9,653 bases of DNA from Methylacidiphilum caldifontis (GTDB lineage Bacteria > Verrucomicrobiota > Verrucomicrobiia > Methylacidiphilales > CAMAQI01). The stretch is taken from the NCBI GenBank assembly GCA_945860255.1, contig CAMAQI010000078.1, positions 1-9,653 of the forward strand, given 5' to 3'. This document shows positions 5,949 through 9,653 of this stretch, one piece after another (within the stretch, counting starts at the first letter, position 1; every line of letters starts with the position of its first letter). Made by a program: the position numbers and the translations under genes. The notes beneath the pieces are model-generated. The model did no database searches. It saw only the letters and a list, made by a program, of their open reading frames with translations, and was not told the DNA's origin.

Positions 5949-6778
5949 GTGAAATCGTCATCCGCCCTCAAAAAGTGCGCTGGTCGGCGCTTTCTCATCT
6001 CGGCCATTTTCGAAAAAACAACGAAGATTGCTTTGTGGGACTTACCTTTGATGGCAAAGAGGGGCTCTATCTTGGAAAAACAGGGGAAAATACAATTGTC
6101 GGTCATGATTTTGTCTTCGCGGTGAGTGATGGCATGGGAGGGGCCAAAGCGGGAGAGTTCGCGAGCAAGATCGTCGTCGAAAAAACGATGAAACTGCTCC
6201 CTAAAAGCCTTCGAAGTCGAGCCTCAGGAATGGAGATCGGATTTCAAGATCTTTTCGAAGAGTTATTTTTAGAGTCCCATAAGGCCCTCTGTTATTTAGG
6301 GGCCTGCTATCCGGAATGCGCTGAAATGGGATGTACCCTCAGTCTCTGCTGGATTACCCCAGAATGGCTTTATTTTGGTCACATTGGGGATAGTCGAATT
6401 TATTATTTCCCAGCGAAAGGGGGGATGAAGCAAGTCTCTCATGATGACTCTCATGTCGGCTGGCTTTTGCGATCCGGAAAAATCACGGAGCGAGAGGCAA
6501 GAAATCATCCGCGAAAAAATGCGCTACAAAAGGCTTTGGGGGCAGGGCATCAATTTGTCGACCCGCAAGTCGGAGCGATCGGCTACGAGTCGGGAGATAT
6601 TTTTCTGATTTGTAGCGATGGAATCACCGACGGATTATGGGACAAAAACCTGCTACAACTAATCCGAGAGCCCGATTTGGAGCAACAAAAAACCGCTCCC
6701 GCAAATCGTCTTGTAGAAGCGGCTCTCAAAAATTCTGGAAAAGATAATACGACCGCGGTGATTTTGGAAATTCTTTAG
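5945..6778 (+). CDS. PP2C-family serine/threonine protein phosphatase
   Basis: A 277-residue soluble protein covering a full PP2C domain. It dephosphorylates phospho-Ser/Thr using two metal ions. The motifs in order are RKNNED (23-28, D28), AVSDGMGG (59-66, with metal ligand D62), a GCTLS strand, GHIGDSRIY around D149, CSDGITDGLWD with D225, and the C-terminal KDNTTAVIL with D267 and N268. All core metal-binding aspartates are present, so it should be active. A 20-residue insert between the first two motifs (about 36-55) is slightly longer than usual. It overlaps the small kinase-like gene upstream by ATGA, forming a writer/eraser-style pair. It ends 27 bases from the stop of the convergent glnB with no visible terminator between them. 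Whether the pair regulates P-II or nitrogen metabolism is unknown. Confidence 0.92.
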   Translation: MSEIVIRPQKVRWSALSHLGHFRKNNEDCFVGLTFDGKEGLYLGKTGENTIVGHDFVFAVSDGMGGAKAGEFASKIVVEKTMKLLPKSLRSRASGMEIGFQDLFEELFLESHKALCYLGACYPECAEMGCTLSLCWITPEWLYFGHIGDSRIYYFPAKGGMKQVSHDDSHVGWLLRSGKITEREARNHPRKNALQKALGAGHQFVDPQVGAIGYESGDIFLICSDGITDGLWDKNLLQLIREPDLEQQKTAPANRLVEAALKNSGKDNTTAVILEIL

Positions 6779-6805
6779 CTCCGTCAATCTCCGCAAGAGA
6801 AACGG

Positions 6806-7150
6806 TTAAACGGCATTATCGCCGCGCTCTTCGGTACGAATCCGAACGACTTCGTCAATCGATGAAATGAAGATCTTTCCATCTCCAATTTTCCCCGTTT
6901 TCGCAGCCCCGACAACGGCATTGATCGCTTTTTCCATAAGATCCTCCGTCACGACAACCTCCACTTTTACCTTGGGGAGAAAATCAACGGTGTATTCACT
7001 TCCGCGATAGATTTCAGTATGCCCCTTTTGACGTCCAAATCCTTTTACTTCAGTCACCGTCAATCCTTGAATTCCGAGCTCTGTCAATGCCTCTTTGACT
7101 TCTTCAAGTTTGAACGGTTTGATAATTGCTTCAATTTTTTTGAGTGCCAT
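6806..7150 (-). CDS. glnB: nitrogen regulatory protein P-II
   Basis: A 114-residue P-II signal protein that forms trimers and senses ATP/ADP, 2-oxoglutarate and, through its partners, glutamine status. The start KKIEAIIKPFKLEEVKEAL is typical. The T-loop (about 37-57, GRQKGHTEIYRGSEY) retains the uridylylation tyrosine as Y53, equivalent to E. coli Y51. The B-loop is TGKIGDGKIF (85-94), and the C-terminal RIRTEERG (103-110) binds nucleotide, with a glutamate where many members have glycine. The start is ATG 7150; upstream bases show no clear Shine-Dalgarno. It follows the glycosyltransferase gene by 53 bases on the same strand without an evident terminator, so read-through is possible. No amtB or glnD is in the window. 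Confidence 0.96.
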   Translation of the reverse strand: MALKKIEAIIKPFKLEEVKEALTELGIQGLTVTEVKGFGRQKGHTEIYRGSEYTVDFLPKVKVEVVVTEDLMEKAINAVVGAAKTGKIGDGKIFISSIDEVVRIRTEERGDNAV

Positions 7151-7203
7151 AATGTTTAATCAGGTTGGTTGTTTAACTTCGAGGTATTACTCTTTTTTAA
7201 TCT

Positions 7204-8481
7204 CTATTTTGATTCGGTCAAGCCCTCTAAAACAATCTTCGCATTTTCTTCCCAAGAATGATCGGCCTCATAGCGTTCCCATTCAGGACTTAACCTCTCT
7301 GGATTCCAATCGGCGAGCGCTTGTTCAATCGCTGGAGTTGAGTCGGCCTCAATCAGCACGCCTAGGTGATAGTGTTGAACCTCGTACGTTAAAGTGCTTT
7401 CTCCCCCTGAGGCGATGACCGCTCTTCGATAGCGAACGGCATGGGAAAGAACGCCACTCGAGGAATGAAAATTTTGAGAATAGGTCAAAAGAACTCCATC
7501 ACAGGCTTCAAAATAGTTTCCCACTTCAGATTCCGGAAGATGGGTATGAATCCAACGACATTGCTCCGCCACTCCATGATGGATCGCAATTTCTTGATAG
7601 ATCTGAATCGATTTTTGTTCCGTCGATTGCTCCTTTCCGATCACCCAAAGGGTATCCTCCGGAAATCGCTTCAGCGCCTCAAGAATTCGATCCAAATTTT
7701 TACCATCTCGAAGATGTCCAAAGAGTAGCCAAACACGCCCCTCCTGCTTCGTTTTCATCTCCTCTCGGATGATCTCCCGCGTGCGATTCGCAGAGGGGAA
7801 AAAATAAAGTCCATGCGGAACATGCTTTATTTTTTTGAGCAGCAGCGGTGCTGTGCAGAGATCAAGAGGAGAGGAAAATTTCGTCGCCCTTAATTCAATG
7901 GTATTTTTAAAATTGATCAATCGGAATTCCATGGGGGCGCAATCGGGCAGAGAATGTTTCTTTGAGGAGATCTCCTTGGTTTCGCTCTTTGACCGATTGA
8001 TGTGTACAAAAAAACAGTCGAAAAGTGCCGAGGCTCGTTTAATCGATTTTAAATGCCACCAAGAGGGACCGATCTGATAATCACGAACGGGGTCATGCAA
8101 CATCACCCCCATGCGAACACCATGCCGATGAAAGCCTCGAAAATAGTCGGCCCAAAACAGGGCTCCGTACTCAAAGAAGGAACTCCAGAGAACCTCTTTC
8201 ACATGCAGGGAGAGGATCAGGCCGCGTAAAATCGCTAAGTTTTGCAATAAAGTTTGGAGCTGTTGATAGCGTCGTATCCAGCGGAAGGAGGAAAGATTTT
8301 GTCGCTCCTCTTTTAATCCATCGATGACCCGAAAAGAGACCGCTTTCGAACGATCGAAAGAGGGACGGGTCAAAAAAATCACTTCCACCCCCTCTCTTGA
8401 AATCGCCTCTGCCTGCGCCCGTGCATAATCGGCGAGGCCTCCCCGTGTTTCTGGAGCAAAATAGATCAACTTGCGTCGCAC
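7204..8481 (-). CDS. GT-B glycosyltransferase, group 1 (GT4-like)
   Basis: A 425-residue cytoplasmic or membrane-peripheral glycosyltransferase with two Rossmann-like halves. The N-terminal half has the sugar-acceptor glycine loop RGGLADYA (13-20) after LIYFAPE. The C-terminal half begins near KHVPHGLYFF (219-228) and carries LLFGHLRDGKNLDRILEAL (252-270), LLTYSQNFHSSSGVLSHAV (331-349) and VIASGGESTLTYEV (355-368), the nucleotide-sugar site region of GT4 enzymes. It probably transfers a sugar to a surface polysaccharide; donor and acceptor are unknown. The start codon is GTG (8481), with no in-frame ATG nearby and no clear Shine-Dalgarno. Between FVHINRSK and KIKHVPHG there is about 50 residues more than I would expect. 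The divergent neighbour is an acyltransferase often found with such genes. Confidence 0.85.
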   Translation of the reverse strand: MRRKLIYFAPETRGGLADYARAQAEAISREGVEVIFLTRPSFDRSKAVSFRVIDGLKEERQNLSSFRWIRRYQQLQTLLQNLAILRGLILSLHVKEVLWSSFFEYGALFWADYFRGFHRHGVRMGVMLHDPVRDYQIGPSWWHLKSIKRASALFDCFFVHINRSKSETKEISSKKHSLPDCAPMEFRLINFKNTIELRATKFSSPLDLCTAPLLLKKIKHVPHGLYFFPSANRTREIIREEMKTKQEGRVWLLFGHLRDGKNLDRILEALKRFPEDTLWVIGKEQSTEQKSIQIYQEIAIHHGVAEQCRWIHTHLPESEVGNYFEACDGVLLTYSQNFHSSSGVLSHAVRYRRAVIASGGESTLTYEVQHYHLGVLIEADSTPAIEQALADWNPERLSPEWERYEADHSWEENAKIVLEGLTESK

Positions 8482-8576
8482 GTCATTGGTTTTATCAGAA
8501 ATTAAACAATTTCAAAGATAATCGGATAAAATGTTTATTCTTTATCTGAATCTATTTTTATGGAAAATCACTGCCT

Positions 8577-9116
8577 ATGTCATTCCGAAGCTTTGCAGGA
8601 AATTTTATCTCCTCTTTCTATCATGGAGTGATTGGCCAACTCCCCTCTCACACGTTGCGTGAAATTTATCTTAAGCTCTATTTAGGTCGTTTCGGACTCA
8701 AAACGACGGTGCAGATGAATTGTCGATTTCTTCACGGGAAAAGCGTTTTTTTAGGGGATCACAATGTGATTAATTTTGGCTGCCTTCTCGACGGTCGCCG
8801 CTATCCGATATCCATCGGCGATCATGTCGCCATGGGCCCTGAGGCAACGATTCTCACTCTGGGCCATGATCCTCGCTCTCCTCAATTTACAGACAAAGGG
8901 GGGAGGGTCACGATCGGCTCTCGAGCCTGGATCGGCTATCGAGCCTTAATTCTCCCTGGAATTAAAATTGGGGAGGGGGCTGTCGTCGGTGCAGGAGCCG
9001 TCGTGACTCATGATGTCGAACCGTATACCATTGTCGCCGGAAACCCTGCCAAACCGATCGGAGTGCGGCCACGAGATCTCCATTACACCCTTGATTATCG
9101 CCCGCCGTTTTTTTAA
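8577..9116 (+). CDS. hexapeptide-repeat acyltransferase (left-handed beta-helix, O-acetyltransferase type)
   Basis: A 179-residue protein. An N-terminal helical part (about 1-40) precedes a left-handed beta-helix of hexapeptide repeats (about 42-160), for example ISIGDHVAMGPEATI (78-92), VTIGSRAWIGYRALI (111-125), and IKIGEGAVVGAGAVVTHDVEPYTIVAGNPAKPIG in the last turns. H97 in LTLGHDP is the likely catalytic histidine, as in WcaF/CysE-like acetyltransferases that use acetyl-CoA. The tail (RPRDLHYTLDYRPPFF) is the usual capping segment. With the divergent glycosyltransferase it probably decorates a surface polysaccharide such as O-antigen or capsule. The start ATG 8577 has only a weak GGA upstream (8562-8564). 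It is 95 bases from the glycosyltransferase start, so the two share a divergent AT-rich control region. Confidence 0.9.
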   Translation: MSFRSFAGNFISSFYHGVIGQLPSHTLREIYLKLYLGRFGLKTTVQMNCRFLHGKSVFLGDHNVINFGCLLDGRRYPISIGDHVAMGPEATILTLGHDPRSPQFTDKGGRVTIGSRAWIGYRALILPGIKIGEGAVVGAGAVVTHDVEPYTIVAGNPAKPIGVRPRDLHYTLDYRPPFF

Positions 9117-9126
9117 ACCCCAGTAA

Positions 9127-9159
9127 ACCCTCCCCCTGTTTTCAGAGGAAGGGGAGGGT
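9127..9159. terminator. terminator hairpin between acyltransferase and porin fragment
   Basis: ACCCTCCCC (9127-9135) pairs with GGGGAGGGT (9151-9159). An inner CTG/CAG (9136-9138, 9143-9145) sits around a TTTT loop with a small bulge. It lies 10 bases after the acyltransferase stop and 23 bases beyond the porin stop, so it can serve both converging transcripts. No long T tract follows on the plus strand; on the minus strand TTTACT follows. Confidence 0.7.
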
Positions 9160-9182
9160 GAATTCCTGGCGAATTAATTCAC

Positions 9183-9416
9183 TTAGAAACTATAAACGAC
9201 GTTCATCGAAGCCATATGGGCAGTCGCATCATTTCCATGTGTTGCGACTCCGCCTTGAACATTGCCGCCTTGATTGTCGGCCCCAAAATCGGCGCGATAC
9301 TCTGCACGGAGCAGCATGTTCTCCCAAATATTAAATCCAGCGGTCAGCGTGTAACTGTATAGATCGGTGCTGGATAAGCCAGTCGTGTATACTGGGGTCA
9401 GTCCAACACCTAACAC
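9183..9416 (-). pseudogene. C-terminal fragment of an outer-membrane porin (5'-truncated)
   Basis: The 77 codons encode amphipathic beta strands with short turns: VGLTPVYTTGL, YSYTLTAGFNIWENMLLRAEYRADFG, a Gly/Asn/Asp-rich loop (48-65), and a final strand MASMNVVYSF. It ends in an aromatic residue, the usual outer-membrane beta-barrel end signal recognised by the BAM machinery. A complete porin of this kind would be several hundred residues with a signal peptide, so most of the gene is missing. In the minus direction the frame is closed by TAA at 9422-9420, just before a nominal GTG (9416). The missing 5' part is replaced by an AT-rich segment holding the end of a different reading frame. It was probably broken by insertion or recombination; alternatively it is a duplicated fragment. 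Loss of function as a porin is very likely. Confidence 0.7.
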
Positions 9417-9653
9417 TTTTTAATTTGATTGCCATATTTATTATCTTTTTTAAAGCTCTCTTTATTTTTTTCGATCTCTTTTTTTACCAACTCGATCACT
9501 CTTGTAATTCCGCTTCCACTCGCGTACCCATATTCTCTTCCCAATGAAGCCTTGCTCTCTTTCCCGTATTTAAACCTTACCCATATCTGCCACTTCTTCT
9601 CTTTTTCCGATTTCCATAATTTTTCAACTTCCGACTTTCTTCGTTCCAACTCC
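9410..9653 (-). CDS. C-terminal end of a possible REP-associated (Y1-type) transposase, partial
   Basis: The frame is open from the window's right edge to a TAG at 9412-9410, about 80 codons. A TTG at 9649 is probably not the real start, because the codon before it is also open. The peptide is Lys/Glu rich. It contains QIWVRFKYGKESKASLG followed by REYGYASGSGITRVIELV, a small helix-turn-helix-like pattern (basic, GYxxGSGI) that I associate with the C-terminus of REP-associated tyrosine transposases. This assignment is from memory and the catalytic part lies outside the window. Base composition is low (13 of 60 bases are G or C in 9421-9480) compared with the genes before it, which suggests foreign origin. 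It overlaps the porin fragment by a few bases in another frame. Confidence 0.45.
   Translation of the reverse strand, partial: ELERRKSEVEKLWKSEKEKKWQIWVRFKYGKESKASLGREYGYASGSGITRVIELVKKEIEKNKESFKKDNKYGNQIKKC

Noticed and set aside
7835..8077. Plus-strand open frame of 80 codons inside the glycosyltransferase
   Set aside because: Antisense to a gene with clear GT-B motifs on both sides; no Shine-Dalgarno and no domain features.
1..9653. CRISPR array, tRNA or rRNA genes
   Set aside because: No regularly spaced repeats of 23-40 bases, no cloverleaf with a T-arm GTTCGA-type core in proper context, and no conserved rRNA segments were seen.

Overview
The window looks like a bacterial chromosome segment of moderate GC, most probably from a member of the Verrucomicrobiota or a close relative in the PVC group. 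This is an inference. It rests on the style of the 3D-domain protein, a short (340 aa) beta-grasp GSII-type glutamine synthetase, a C-terminal porin piece ending in an aromatic residue, and a tail fragment resembling the C-terminus of REP-associated transposases. I ran no database search.

Layout, left to right. Positions 1-111 may hold the 3' end of a plus-strand gene. It is followed by a long nested inverted repeat (105-219) and a gene-free stretch with degenerate short repeats. Then come two plus-strand genes: a secreted 3D-domain (MltA-type fold) cell-wall protein (453-1220) and an ABC-F ATPase of the Uup type (1267-3090). The intergenic region 3091-3424 carries two REP-like hairpins and a strong bidirectional terminator, and separates uup from the convergent glutamine synthetase gene glnA (3425-4447, minus).

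Upstream of glnA lies a roughly 300 bp control region full of dyad symmetries. It ends in a consensus promoter for a two-gene type II toxin-antitoxin operon (ribbon-helix-helix antitoxin 4745-4981, PIN toxin 4978-5382). A second overlapping gene pair follows: a very small protein-kinase-like protein (5526-5948) and a PP2C-type protein phosphatase (5945-6778). Convergent with it are glnB (P-II nitrogen signal protein, 6806-7150, minus) and, upstream of glnB on the same strand, a GT-B glycosyltransferase (7204-8481). Divergent from the glycosyltransferase is a hexapeptide-repeat acyltransferase (8577-9116). The last 470 bases hold the C-terminal piece of an outer-membrane porin (9183-9416, minus), cut off on its 5' side by the end of an AT-rich reading frame (9410 to the window edge) that resembles a RAYT-type transposase C-terminus.

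Functionally, glnA and glnB form the ammonium assimilation and nitrogen-sensing part. They lie on the same strand but are separated by the toxin-antitoxin pair and the kinase/phosphatase pair, which look like an accessory block. The glycosyltransferase and acyltransferase probably act on a surface polysaccharide. No rRNA, tRNA, CRISPR array or intact insertion sequence was seen. No clearly new system is proven; the most unusual pieces are the minimal kinase/PP2C operon and the porin/transposase junction.
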